A DNA stretch of 53,048 nucleotides, taken from an uncultured Eubacteriales bacterium. Lineage in GTDB: Bacteria; Bacillota; Clostridia; Christensenellales; Aristaeellaceae. Positions 39,301 to 47,460 of this stretch are shown here, one piece after another. The position numbers and the translations under genes were made by a program. The DNA lies in the NCBI GenBank assembly GCA_902773895.1, contig CACYGB010000003.1, positions 1-53,048 of the forward strand. Reading direction: 5' to 3'. Numbering within the stretch: position 1 is the first letter of the stretch; each line of letters opens with the position of its first letter. The notes under the pieces are model-generated. The model was not told the DNA's origin, ran no database searches, and was given only the letters and a program-made list of their open reading frames with translations.

Positions 39301-40779
39301 ATGGTGACCAATATTCCCGAGGTCAAGCTGGGCATCATCGCCGTTTCCCGTGACTGTTTCCCCATCCGCCTGTCCGAAATGCGGCGCGCCGCCATCGTGA
39401 AGGCCTACGGCGACGGCATCTACGAATGCCCCGTGACCGTGGAAAACGAAATCGACATGCAAAAGGCCGTGGCCGACGTGAAGGCCAAGGAATGCAACGC
39501 CCTGGTGGTTTTCCTGGGCAACTTCGGCCCCGAAACCCCCGAAACCCTGATTGCCAAGTACTTTGACGGCCCCTGCATGTTCGTGGCGGCCGCGGAAGGC
39601 GACGGCGACATGATCAACGGCCGCGGCGACGCGTACTGCGGCATGCTGAACTGCTCCTACAACCTGGGCATGCGCCACCTGAAGGGCTATATCCCCGCCT
39701 ATCCCGTGGGCACCGCCGAGGACATCGTGAAGATGGTGAAGGACTTCGTGCCCGTGGCCCGTGCCGTCATCGGCGTGAAGAACCTGAAGATCATCACCTT
39801 CGGGCCCCGTCCCCAGGATTTCTTCGCCTGCAACGCCCCCATCAAGGGCCTCTACGAGATCGGCGTGGAAATCGAAGAAAACAGCGAGCTGGATCTGCTG
39901 GTTTCCTACAAGGAACACGAAAACGATCCCCGCATCCCCGAAGTGTGCGCCGATATGGCCAAGGAAATGGGCGAAGGCGCCTACTATCCCGACATGAGCG
40001 TGCGCATGGCGCAGTTCGAACTGACCCTGCTGGATTGGGCCGAAAAGCACAAGGGCGACCGCAAGTACGTGGCCTTCGCCGACAAGTGCTGGCCTGCTTT
40101 CCCCAGCCAGTTCGGCTTTGAACCCTGCTACGTCAACAGCCGCCTGGTCAGCCGGGGCATCCCCGTCAGCTGCGAAGTGGACATCTACGGCGCCCTGAGC
40201 GAATACATCGGCCTGTGCGTCAGCGCCGATCCCGTCACCCTGCTGGACATCAACAACAGCGTGCCGCAGTACATCTATGACGAGGACATCAAGGGCAAGT
40301 ACAACTACTCCCTCACCGACACCTTCATGGGCTTCCACTGCGGCAACACCCCCGAATGCAAGCTGTGCGCCGACCGCGCTGTGAAGTACCAGCTGATCCA
40401 GCACCGCCTGCTGGAGCCGGAAGGAAGCGATCCCGATTTCACCCGCGGCACCCTGGAAGGCGACCTGGCCGCCAGCGACATCACCTTCTACCGCCTGCAG
40501 TGCGACAGCGACGGCATCCTGCGTTCCTACATCGCCGAGGGCGAGATCCTGGATGTGAAGACCCGCTCCTTCGGCGGCATCGGCGTGTTCGCCATTCCCG
40601 AAATGGGCCGGTTCTACCGTCATGTGCTGATCGAAAAGCGCTATCCCCATCACGGCGCCGTGGCGTTCAGCCATGTGGGCAAATACCTGTTTGAAGTGTT
40701 CCGCTTCCTGGGTGTGAAGGACATCGCCTATAACCAGCCCAAGAGCCTGCCCTATCCCACGGAGAACCCCTTCGCCTGA
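39301..40779 (+). CDS. L-fucose/L-arabinose isomerase-family protein
   Basis: The 492-residue protein belongs to the FucI/AraA superfamily. The N-terminal Rossmann-like domain (KLGIIAVSRDCFP, then a CNALVVFLGNFGPE segment) and the C-terminal FucI-like region with SFGGIGVFAIPEMGRFYRHV and YPHHGAVAFSHVGKYLFEVFRFLG are conserved. The metal-ligand set of classical isomerases (two Glu or Asp and a His) cannot be assigned confidently, so it may act on a different sugar or none. It is co-transcribed with DUF4867 from a consensus promoter and has an AAAAGGAG site. Very few rare codons and strong signals point to high expression. Confidence 0.85.
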   Translation: MVTNIPEVKLGIIAVSRDCFPIRLSEMRRAAIVKAYGDGIYECPVTVENEIDMQKAVADVKAKECNALVVFLGNFGPETPETLIAKYFDGPCMFVAAAEGDGDMINGRGDAYCGMLNCSYNLGMRHLKGYIPAYPVGTAEDIVKMVKDFVPVARAVIGVKNLKIITFGPRPQDFFACNAPIKGLYEIGVEIEENSELDLLVSYKEHENDPRIPEVCADMAKEMGEGAYYPDMSVRMAQFELTLLDWAEKHKGDRKYVAFADKCWPAFPSQFGFEPCYVNSRLVSRGIPVSCEVDIYGALSEYIGLCVSADPVTLLDINNSVPQYIYDEDIKGKYNYSLTDTFMGFHCGNTPECKLCADRAVKYQLIQHRLLEPEGSDPDFTRGTLEGDLAASDITFYRLQCDSDGILRSYIAEGEILDVKTRSFGGIGVFAIPEMGRFYRHVLIEKRYPHHGAVAFSHVGKYLFEVFRFLGVKDIAYNQPKSLPYPTENPFA

Positions 40780-40794
40780 TAAGAAACAAAAGCC

Positions 40795-40827
40795 AACGCC
40801 CTGCAGCATAACGCTGCAGGGCGTTTT
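40795..40827 (+). terminator. Bidirectional intrinsic terminator
   Basis: A perfect 12-bp stem AACGCCCTGCAG / CTGCAGGGCGTT with a 7-base loop separates the convergent isomerase and prfC genes. Confidence 0.85.
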
Positions 40828-40863
40828 GTATCGTTTGCATGGCCGGGCCAGGGGCAGAGCAAA

Positions 40864-42462
40864 TTACTTCTCAATTTTGCGCGGGGCGATTTCCGCCAGC
40901 TCCAGGCCCTTATTTTTTTCCTGGGCCAGGCGGATGCTCCAGTCGTTTTCAAAGAACAGCACCGGGTTCTCTTCCCCGTCAAAGCCCCGGGCGGAGGTGG
41001 AGGTCAGCTGCAGCTGATCCGCCGGCGCCGGGCTTTCGGTGATCCACCGCACGAAGCGGTAGCCCAGCCGGTCCATCACCAGATCGACGCCGTACTCGCT
41101 CTTGAGGCGGTAGGTGAGCACATCGAACTGCAATTCGCCCACCACACCCACGATGAACTCCTCCATGCCGGTTTCGTTGCGGCGGAAGGTCTGGATGGCG
41201 CCTTCTTCGGAAAGCTGGTTGATGCCCTTGACGAACTGCTTGCGCTTCATGGAATCCAACGGCCGCACCCGGGCGAAGCGTTCCGGGGCGAACACCGGGA
41301 TCTTTTCAAACTTGATCTTCTTTCCGGTACACAGGGTATCGCCCAGGCGGTACACGCCGGGGTCAAACAGGCCGATGATGTCGCCGGGATACGCGTCCTC
41401 GATGCCTTCCCGTTCATCCGCCATGAACTGCTGGGGCTGCTTCACCTGCATTTCCTTGCCCGTGCCGGAATGCCACACCGTCATGCCCTTGTGGAATACG
41501 CCGCTGACGATGCGCAGGAAGGCCAGCCGGTCCCGGTGGGCCGGATTCATGTTGGCCTGGATTTTGAAGATAAAGCCGGAAAAATCCGGGTCTTCCGGCT
41601 CGATCAGCCCCTGGTCGCTTTCCCGGGGCAGGGGCCGTTCGGTGTACTTCAGGAAGCGGTACAAAAACGGCTCCACGCCGAAGTTGGTCACGGCGCTGCC
41701 AAAGAACATGGGCGTCAGTTCGCCCTTGCGCACTGCTTCCAGGTCAAAGGGATCGCCGGCCTCGTCCAGCAGCTCGATTTCGTCGGCCAGCCGGGTGCGG
41801 TAATGCTTGTCCAGCGCCGTTTCAAAGGCGGGGTCGTCGATGCCGATCACGGTTTTTCCGGCTTTGGTTTTGCCGTGGTCGCCGCCGAAGTACAATTCGA
41901 CGGTTTTTTCGTCCCGGTGGTACACGCCCTGGAAGTCGCCGTCCACGCCGATGGGCCAGTTGATGGGGCAGGCGCGCACGCCCAGCACCTGCTCGATTTC
42001 CTCCATCAGGGCAAAGGGGTCCTTGGCCGCCCGGTCCATTTTGTTCACAAAGGTGAAAATGGGGATACCCCGCATGCGGCACACCTTGAACAGCTTCACG
42101 GTCTGCTCTTCCACGCCCTTGGCGGCGTCGATGAGCATGACGGCGCTGTCCGCCGCCACCAGCACCCGGTAGGTGTCCTCGGAAAAGTCCTGATGGCCCG
42201 GGGTATCCAGGATGTTGATGTGGTAGCCGTCGAATTCAAACTGCATGGCGCTGGACGTGACGGAAATGCCGCGCTGTTTTTCAATTTCCATCCAGTCGCT
42301 GGTGGCGTGGCGTTCGGCCCGGCGGGCTTTCACGCTGCCGGCCTGACGGATGGCGCCGCCGTACAGCAGCAGCTTTTCCGTCAGCGTGGTTTTCCCGGCG
42401 TCCGGGTGGCTGATAATGGCAAAGGTGCGCCGGCAGGCCACCTCCTGTTTCAAATCGGGCAT
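40864..42462 (-). CDS. prfC: Peptide chain release factor 3
   Basis: The 532-residue translational GTPase recycles RF1/RF2 after termination. Motifs: G1 SHPDAGKTT (18-26), G3 DTPGHQDFSEDT, G4 NKMDR, and the RF3-specific switch RRAERHATSDWMEIEKQRGISVTSS. Length is normal. AAGGAGG lies 7 bases before the ATG. Promoter elements TTGACA and TATAAT lie upstream with a slightly long spacer. It is transcribed alone. It is separate from the GTPase-NYN gene at 15.9 kb, which is a different branch of the EF-G superfamily. Confidence 0.95.
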   Translation of the reverse strand: MPDLKQEVACRRTFAIISHPDAGKTTLTEKLLLYGGAIRQAGSVKARRAERHATSDWMEIEKQRGISVTSSAMQFEFDGYHINILDTPGHQDFSEDTYRVLVAADSAVMLIDAAKGVEEQTVKLFKVCRMRGIPIFTFVNKMDRAAKDPFALMEEIEQVLGVRACPINWPIGVDGDFQGVYHRDEKTVELYFGGDHGKTKAGKTVIGIDDPAFETALDKHYRTRLADEIELLDEAGDPFDLEAVRKGELTPMFFGSAVTNFGVEPFLYRFLKYTERPLPRESDQGLIEPEDPDFSGFIFKIQANMNPAHRDRLAFLRIVSGVFHKGMTVWHSGTGKEMQVKQPQQFMADEREGIEDAYPGDIIGLFDPGVYRLGDTLCTGKKIKFEKIPVFAPERFARVRPLDSMKRKQFVKGINQLSEEGAIQTFRRNETGMEEFIVGVVGELQFDVLTYRLKSEYGVDLVMDRLGYRFVRWITESPAPADQLQLTSTSARGFDGEENPVLFFENDWSIRLAQEKNKGLELAEIAPRKIEK

Positions 42463-42557
42463 AATGCTTCCTCCTTAAAAATCATTTTCATGGTTATTCA
42501 AGGAGCTGGATCAAGGCCGCATCGCGCTTCCCTCCTGAAAATCAACATAAACAATTT

Positions 42558-42588
42558 ATTATACACCCGTTTCCCGGGATTTTGTCAA
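42558..42588 (-). promoter_or_regulatory. Promoter of prfC
   Basis: On the minus strand TTGACA (42588-42583) and TATAAT (42563-42558) are separated by 19 bases; both hexamers are perfect but the spacing is longer than ideal. Confidence 0.62.
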
Positions 42589-42617
42589 TCCAAAGCAGGG
42601 AAAAACCGGAAAAAAAC

Positions 42618-42646
42618 TTGACTTTTCCAGGATAATCCAATAAAAT
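42618..42646 (+). promoter_or_regulatory. Sigma-A promoter of the ABC-2 transporter operon
   Basis: TTGACT (42618-42623) and TAAAAT (42641-42646) are separated by 17 bases, about 49 bases before the ATPase start. Confidence 0.82.
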
Positions 42647-42694
42647 AGTCTTCCTTTCGCTTGTTTTCTGTCCGTTGATTCAAAGGAGGCCATC

Positions 42695-43660
42695 ATGCCC
42701 TACATCGCCGTGGACCAACTGTCCAAAACCTTTACCGTACGCAAAAAACGGGAAAAGGGCCGCCTGACGCGGGAAAAAACCGCCGTACACGCGCTGCAGG
42801 GCGTGTCCTTTTCCGTGGAGCAGGGGGAACTGGTGGGTTACATCGGGCCCAACGGCGCCGGAAAATCCACCACGGTCAAGATCCTGTCCGGCATCCTGAC
42901 GCCGGACGGCGGCAGCGCCCTGGTGGGCGGCCGCGTACCCTGGCAAAACCGGAAGGAGCATGTGCGCCGCATCGGCGTGGTTTTCGGCCAGCGCAGTCAA
43001 TTGTGGTGGGACGTGCCGGTGATCGACAGCTTTTCCCTGCTGAAAGATATTTACCGGGTGCCAACGGAAGCCTATCAAAAGCGCCTGGCGGAACTGACGG
43101 AGGCGCTGGACCTGGCCCCTTTCCTGCGCACGCCCCTGCGGCTGCTGAGCCTGGGGCAGCGGATGCGGGCGGAACTGGCCGGCAGCCTGCTGCACAGCCC
43201 GGAGCTGCTGTTTCTGGATGAACCCACCATCGGCCTGGACGCGGTGAGCAAACTGGCGCTGCGGGATTTCCTGAAATACGAAAACGAAAAAAACGGCACC
43301 ACCATCCTGCTGACCACCCACGACATGGAGGATATTGCCGCGCTGTGCCGCCGGGTCATGGTGCTGGGCCACGGCAAAAAGCTGTACGACGGCGATTTGC
43401 CGGAATTGCTGTCCCGCTACGACACCCAGCGGGTGATCACCCTGCGCTACGACGGCGGCGCCGCCCTGCCGCCGCTTCCGGACGGCTGCCAGGTTTCCCG
43501 GGAAGGCGCGGATTACAAGATCGCCTATTCGCCGCAGGCCCTGCCCACGGCCCGGCTGCTGACGCTGCTGCAAAGCGCCGGCTCCATCCGGGAGCTGACC
43601 GCCCAGCCGGAAAACATCGATCACCTGATCGCGGCCATGTACCGGGAGATGGGCCTATGA
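42695..43660 (+). CDS. ABC-2 type transporter ATPase (COG4586-like)
   Basis: The 321-residue ATPase has Walker A GPNGAGKST (51-59), a variant signature LSLGQRMR (151-158) and Walker B LLFLDEPT (171-178). The N-terminal insertion of basic residues before HALQGVSF and the FGQRSQLWWDVP segment are typical of COG4586, which pairs with two ABC-2 permeases (COG4587, COG3694). AAAGGAGG precedes the ATG. Its stop overlaps the next start. The exported substrate is unknown; relatives have been linked to antimicrobial or polymer export without firm proof. Confidence 0.9.
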   Translation: MPYIAVDQLSKTFTVRKKREKGRLTREKTAVHALQGVSFSVEQGELVGYIGPNGAGKSTTVKILSGILTPDGGSALVGGRVPWQNRKEHVRRIGVVFGQRSQLWWDVPVIDSFSLLKDIYRVPTEAYQKRLAELTEALDLAPFLRTPLRLLSLGQRMRAELAGSLLHSPELLFLDEPTIGLDAVSKLALRDFLKYENEKNGTTILLTTHDMEDIAALCRRVMVLGHGKKLYDGDLPELLSRYDTQRVITLRYDGGAALPPLPDGCQVSREGADYKIAYSPQALPTARLLTLLQSAGSIRELTAQPENIDHLIAAMYREMGL

Positions 43661-44451
43661 TGAAAGCGTATCTGTCCGCCTTCCGCATGCGCTGGAAAAT
43701 GGAATTGCAGTACCGGGGCGCCGTCGTGGGCGGCTTCGTCTGCCAGGTCTTCTTCGGGCTGATCCTGGTGTCCCTGTACCGGGCGCTGTACGCCGGCAAA
43801 CCGCAAAGCCTGCCTATCGAAAGCGTCACCACCTACGTGTGGCTGCAGCAGGCGTTTTTCCGCATGATCCTCTCCTCCGACCCGGATCTGGCCAACAGGA
43901 TCCGCACCGGCGACATCGCTTACGATCTGTGCCGGCCGCTTCAGCTGTACGGCTACTACTACGCCCGCATCCTGGCCCAGAAGCTGCTGGGCAGCCTGCT
44001 GCGCGCCGCGCCCATGCTGGTGTTCGCCGCCTGCCTGCCCCGGGGCTGGGGCCTGGTGCTGCCCGCGTCGCTGCCGGCGCTGGCGGTGGCGCTGCTGGGG
44101 CTGGTGCTGGGGCTCTTGTGCGTGTGCACCCTGGAAAACATCACCGTGGGCATCACCATGCGCACCCTGGACCCCCGGGGCGTACAGGCCATGCTGAACC
44201 TGCTGATGACCACGCTGTCCGGCAATATCCTGCCCCTGACGCTGTTTCCGGACAGCTGGCAGAAAGCCATCACGCTGCTGCCCTATGCCCAGCTGCTGGA
44301 CGCGCCCATCCGGCTGTACTCCGGCCAGTACGCCCTGGCCCAGGCGCCCCGGGCCCTGCTGGTGCAGGCGGTCTGGACGGTGATCCTGCTGGGGCTGGGG
44401 CTGCTGCTGTGGCAAAAAAATCAAAAGCGCCTGATCGTGCAGGGAGGATAA
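43657..44451 (+). CDS. ABC-2 type permease (COG4587-like)
   Basis: The 264-residue membrane protein has about six hydrophobic segments and the N-terminal MELQYRGAVVGGFVCQVFFG pattern of COG4587. It begins at ATG 43657, overlapping the TGA of the ATPase gene by 4 bases, so translation is coupled. The cytoplasmic loop DPDLANRIRTGDIAYDLCRPL is a family hallmark (a 'GD...RP' element). It partners the next permease. Confidence 0.88.
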   Translation: MMKAYLSAFRMRWKMELQYRGAVVGGFVCQVFFGLILVSLYRALYAGKPQSLPIESVTTYVWLQQAFFRMILSSDPDLANRIRTGDIAYDLCRPLQLYGYYYARILAQKLLGSLLRAAPMLVFAACLPRGWGLVLPASLPALAVALLGLVLGLLCVCTLENITVGITMRTLDPRGVQAMLNLLMTTLSGNILPLTLFPDSWQKAITLLPYAQLLDAPIRLYSGQYALAQAPRALLVQAVWTVILLGLGLLLWQKNQKRLIVQGG

Positions 44452-44454
44452 AGC

Positions 44455-45255
44455 GTGAATACCGTCAAATTATACCTGCGATCCATGCAGATGCTGATGA
44501 AAAGCCAGCTGCAGTACCCCGTTTCCTTCCTGATGCAGACCCTGGCCCAGCTGGTGATGGAAGGCGGCGAATTCATGGCCGTGCTGCTGATCGTGGATCG
44601 GTTCGACCATCTGAACCAATGGACGCCGGGCAATCTGTACTTCTTTTTCGGCATGATGTCCGTCACCTTTTACCTGACGGAGATTTTCGGCCGGGGCATC
44701 ACGGGCAATTTTCCTTCCCTGGTGCGCACCGGCCAACTGGACACGCTGCTGCTGCGGCCCCGGGGCATCGTCACCCAGGTGCTGTGCAGCGCGGTGGACC
44801 CCCGGCGCGTCGCCTGCGTCGCCGTGGGCGTGGCCGCGCTGATCCTGGGCAGCCGTCAGTCCGCCGTACAATGGACGACGGGCAAAGCGCTGGCCATGGC
44901 GGAGGCCATCCTGTTCGGCGTCCTGCTGATCCTGGGGCTGTTTCTGATCGAAGCCATTTTCTGCATCCACAGCGTCAAATCCATCGAGCTGGTCAATGCC
45001 ATCACCTACGGCGGACGCAGCGCCTGCCAGTACCCCGTCGATATTTTTCCCCGGCCCCTGCGGCTGCTGTTCACCATCGCCGCGCCCTTCGCATTGACGC
45101 TGCACGTGCCGTCCGCCTACATCCTGGGCAAGCCGCTGTACGGCTGGCCGGCCTGGACCGCCTTCGTCAGCCCGGCAGCCGGCGGCGTCCTGTTCCTGAT
45201 GCTGTACCTGCTGTTCGCCCGCGCCATGCGCTACTACCGTTCCACAGGGAGCTGA
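44455..45255 (+). CDS. ABC-2 type permease (COG3694-like)
   Basis: The 266-residue permease starts at GTG 44455, with GGGAGGA 6-7 bases upstream, 3 bases after the preceding stop. It has about six membrane segments and the same family loop (GNFPSLVRTGQLDTLLLRPRG). The late segment SIELVNAITYGGRSACQYPVDIFP is typical of COG3694. Together with the two preceding genes it completes a three-component ABC-2 transporter; recO follows after 6 bases, so it may be in the same transcript. Confidence 0.88.
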   Translation: MNTVKLYLRSMQMLMKSQLQYPVSFLMQTLAQLVMEGGEFMAVLLIVDRFDHLNQWTPGNLYFFFGMMSVTFYLTEIFGRGITGNFPSLVRTGQLDTLLLRPRGIVTQVLCSAVDPRRVACVAVGVAALILGSRQSAVQWTTGKALAMAEAILFGVLLILGLFLIEAIFCIHSVKSIELVNAITYGGRSACQYPVDIFPRPLRLLFTIAAPFALTLHVPSAYILGKPLYGWPAWTAFVSPAAGGVLFLMLYLLFARAMRYYRSTGS

Positions 45256-45261
45256 ACCGCT

Positions 45262-45987
45262 ATGCCCTCCATCACCACCCAGGCCATCGTGCTGCGCCAC
45301 GCCGACTATCGGGAACACGACCGGATGCTGACCCTTCTGTCCCCGTCCCTGGGCCGTATCGAGGCCCTGTGCCGGGGCTGCAAACGGCCCCAGAGCCCGC
45401 TGCTGTCCGCCAGCGAGTGGTTCACTCTGGGGGAATATGTGCTGTTCACCGGCAAAAGCCGCATGACCGTTTCCTCCTGCCACGTGACGGAAACGTTTTA
45501 TCCCCTGCGCAGCGACTACGACCGGCTGCGTCTGGCCACCTACCTGCTGTCCGTGGCCGAAGCCGCCGCCCAGCCCAATGAACGGGCTGTGGAGCTGTTC
45601 ACCCTGCTTGCCCGTTCCCTGTCCCGCCTGACGTATACCGACCGGGACGCCCGGGCCGTCGCTGCCGCCTTTCTGCTGCATTTTTCCGCCATCAGCGGTT
45701 ATAAGCCCCGGCTGAGCCACTGCGTCCGCTGCGGCAAGCGCATCCCGGATGAGCAGATCCGCTTAATGGACGTCGAAAACGGCGGCCTGCTGTGCGACGC
45801 CTGCGCCCAGGGCGTCACCACCGCCCAGCCCCTGCTGCCCCGGCAGGCGCTGTGGATGCGGGACGTGCTGCAGCGGGGCATCGACAAAACCGATCTGCCC
45901 GATCAGGACGCCCCGGGACCGCTGCTTTCCGCCTACGTGGAAGCACGGCTGGAAAAAAAGCTGCGCAGCGCCGGGCTGTGGTCATGA
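45262..45987 (+). CDS. recO: DNA repair protein RecO
   Basis: The 241-residue protein loads RecA with RecR in recombinational repair. It has the N-terminal OB fold (TTQAIVLRHADYREHDRMLTLL), the central helical region, and a zinc-finger-like cluster CVRCGK...CDAC (two CxxC pairs). Length and order are normal. A GGAG sequence precedes ATG 45262. It lies at the end of the ABC-2 operon, and repeat copy B begins right after its stop codon. Confidence 0.94.
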   Translation: MPSITTQAIVLRHADYREHDRMLTLLSPSLGRIEALCRGCKRPQSPLLSASEWFTLGEYVLFTGKSRMTVSSCHVTETFYPLRSDYDRLRLATYLLSVAEAAAQPNERAVELFTLLARSLSRLTYTDRDARAVAAAFLLHFSAISGYKPRLSHCVRCGKRIPDEQIRLMDVENGGLLCDACAQGVTTAQPLLPRQALWMRDVLQRGIDKTDLPDQDAPGPLLSAYVEARLEKKLRSAGLWS

Positions 45988-45992
45988 CAGAA

Positions 45993-46542
45993 TGGGAGAA
46001 ACGCTGGGGGCACTGCCCCAGGCCCGCCGGTTACGGAGGTCGTGCAGCTGCAATTACGAGCAACGTATCGCAGTTGCAGGAAGACCGCTGGGGCGCTGCC
46101 CCAGACCCTGCCGGGGAGGAGGCCCCTCCCCGGACCCCGCCACATGCGGATGGTAAAAGACTTATTTCTCAAACTGTGCACCGCAGCGGCGAATAGAACG
46201 AAGAGCCGCCGCTCCCGCGCAGGGAAAAGGCTGGGGATTTCCCGAAAAACAAGCTCGCTTGTTTTCTCGGAAATCCCCAGCCTTTTTGGTTGCCCGGGAG
46301 CTCTCCTGTCGACACAGAACGCCTCAGGCGCATATTGTGTGTTTTTCCAAGTATGCACCATCGCCAAGGCGGGTCCAGGGACGAACCGCAGGCAACCGCC
46401 CGTGGCGGATGCTTTGCCTGCGGTGAGATCAACCGAAACAAGTAATCTCCCCTGTGGGGGAGTTGCGCCGATTGAGGTTGCGGACCAATGTCCCTGGTTC
46501 GGGGGTCCGGGGGCTGAAGAAGCCCCCGGCATCCTCATCCCC
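45993..46542 (+). repeat. Multi-hairpin interspersed element, copy B
   Basis: About 550 bases match copy A (18629-19097) in inverse orientation. Hairpins in order are CTGGGGC/GCCCCAG (46088-46104), CCGGGGAGG/CCTCCCCGG (about 46111-46132), the long inverted repeat with arms AAAAGGCTGGGGATTTCC and GGAAATCCCCAGCCTTTT (46225-46286), and CCGGGGGCT/AGCCCCCGG (46507-46529). Single-strand stretches such as GCCCGGGAGCTCTC and CGCATATTGTGTG are also shared. Like copy A it starts a few bases after a stop codon, here recO, and has the same orientation relative to the gene before it. No gene is credible inside it. Confidence 0.85.
46375..46497. repeat. Nested palindromic insert inside copy B
   Basis: CCAGGGAC (46375-46382) and GTCCCTGG (46490-46497) form an outer stem. 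Inside are CCGCAGGCAA/TTGCCTGCGG (46386-46395 and 46413-46422) with a further CCGCC/GGCGG, and CTCCCC/GGGGAG near 46447-46462. In copy A the corresponding stem CCAGGACCC/GGGTCCTGG has a loop of only 3 bases, so the loop seems to be an exchangeable module or an insertion site. Confidence 0.7.
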
Positions 46543-46554
46543 AGCAAGCAGGCA

Positions 46555-46589
46555 CAAAAAAAGAGAACCCGCGCAAGCGGATTCTCTTT
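46555..46589 (-). terminator. Intrinsic terminator after tpiA
   Basis: On the minus strand AAAGAGAA and TTCTCTTT (plus an inner CCGC/GCGG) form a stem followed by seven T residues, 8 bases after the tpiA stop. Confidence 0.85.
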
Positions 46590-46596
46590 GAAAACC

Positions 46597-47349
46597 TTAC
46601 CGATCGTAATTCACGACCTGGGAGAAATCAGGCGCTTTCAGGGACGCGCCGCCGATCAGGCCGCCGTCGATTTCGCTCTGGGCCATCAGGCCCTTCACGT
46701 TCTTGGGGTTCATGCTGCCGCCGTACTGGATGCGCACCGCATTGGCGACGCCCTTGCCGTACTTGCGGGCGATGGCCTTGCGGATGACGCCGATGGTTTC
46801 GTTGGCCTGTTCGTCGGTGGCGGTCAGGCCGGTGCCGATGGCCCACACGGGTTCGTAGGCGATGACCACTTTCTTGATTTCCTTATCGGTCAGGCCGTTC
46901 AGGGCGATCAGCGTCTGGTATTCCACCAGCGCGTCGGTATAGCCCGCTTCGCGTTCTTCTTTGCGTTCACCCACGCAGATGATGGGGATCAGGCCGGCCT
47001 TCACGGCGGCCAGGGTCCGCAGGTTCACCGTAGCGTCCGTTTCGCCAAAGTACTGGCGGCGTTCGCTGTGGCCGATGATCACGTATTCCACGCCGGCTTC
47101 CTTCAGCATGGCGGCGGACAGTTCACCGGTGTAAGCGCCGGATTCCTTGAAATGAACGTTCTGCACGCCCAGGTGGATGTTGCTGCCCTTGATGGCTTCC
47201 TTCACGGCGTACACGTCGATGGCAGGCACACACACCACCACGGTGGCGTTGGCGTCCTTCACCAGGGGCTTGAGCTCGCTGACCAGGGCTTTCGCTTCAG
47301 CGGGCGTTTTGTTCATTTTCCAGTTGCCGGCGATAATGGGCTTTCTCAT
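46597..47349 (-). CDS. tpiA: Triosephosphate isomerase
   Basis: The 250-residue TIM-barrel enzyme interconverts dihydroxyacetone phosphate and glyceraldehyde 3-phosphate in glycolysis. Active-site residues are Lys11 (GNWKMN), His94 (GHSERR) and Glu166 (AYEPVWAIGTG). Length is standard. The start at 47349 (MRKPIIAGNW) follows GGAGGAATG. It is third in the cggR-pgk-tpiA unit, 111 bases after pgk; that spacer holds a strong hairpin. Confidence 0.96.
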   Translation of the reverse strand: MRKPIIAGNWKMNKTPAEAKALVSELKPLVKDANATVVVCVPAIDVYAVKEAIKGSNIHLGVQNVHFKESGAYTGELSAAMLKEAGVEYVIIGHSERRQYFGETDATVNLRTLAAVKAGLIPIICVGERKEEREAGYTDALVEYQTLIALNGLTDKEIKKVVIAYEPVWAIGTGLTATDEQANETIGVIRKAIARKYGKGVANAVRIQYGGSMNPKNVKGLMAQSEIDGGLIGGASLKAPDFSQVVNYDR

Positions 47350-47415
47350 GGGAATCATTCCTCCGTTCGATGAAAAGTACCGGAAAACCATACCGCTGTT
47401 TTCCGGGGAAACGGC

Positions 47416-47446
47416 AGGAGGAGATTTCCGCAAGGAAACCTCCTCC
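47416..47446 (-). other. Hairpin in the pgk-tpiA spacer
   Basis: GGAGGAGGTTTCC and GGAAATCTCCTCC (minus strand) form a 13-bp stem with one wobble and a 4-base loop, without a T run. It probably stabilises or punctuates the mRNA between pgk and tpiA. Confidence 0.55.
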
Positions 47447-47460
47447 CGCGCAGGTTCATC

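Noticed and set aside
39199..40809. A 536-codon minus-strand frame opposite the isomerase gene
   Set aside because: It is an antisense shadow of a highly expressed, codon-biased gene and runs through its ribosome binding site and the terminator region.
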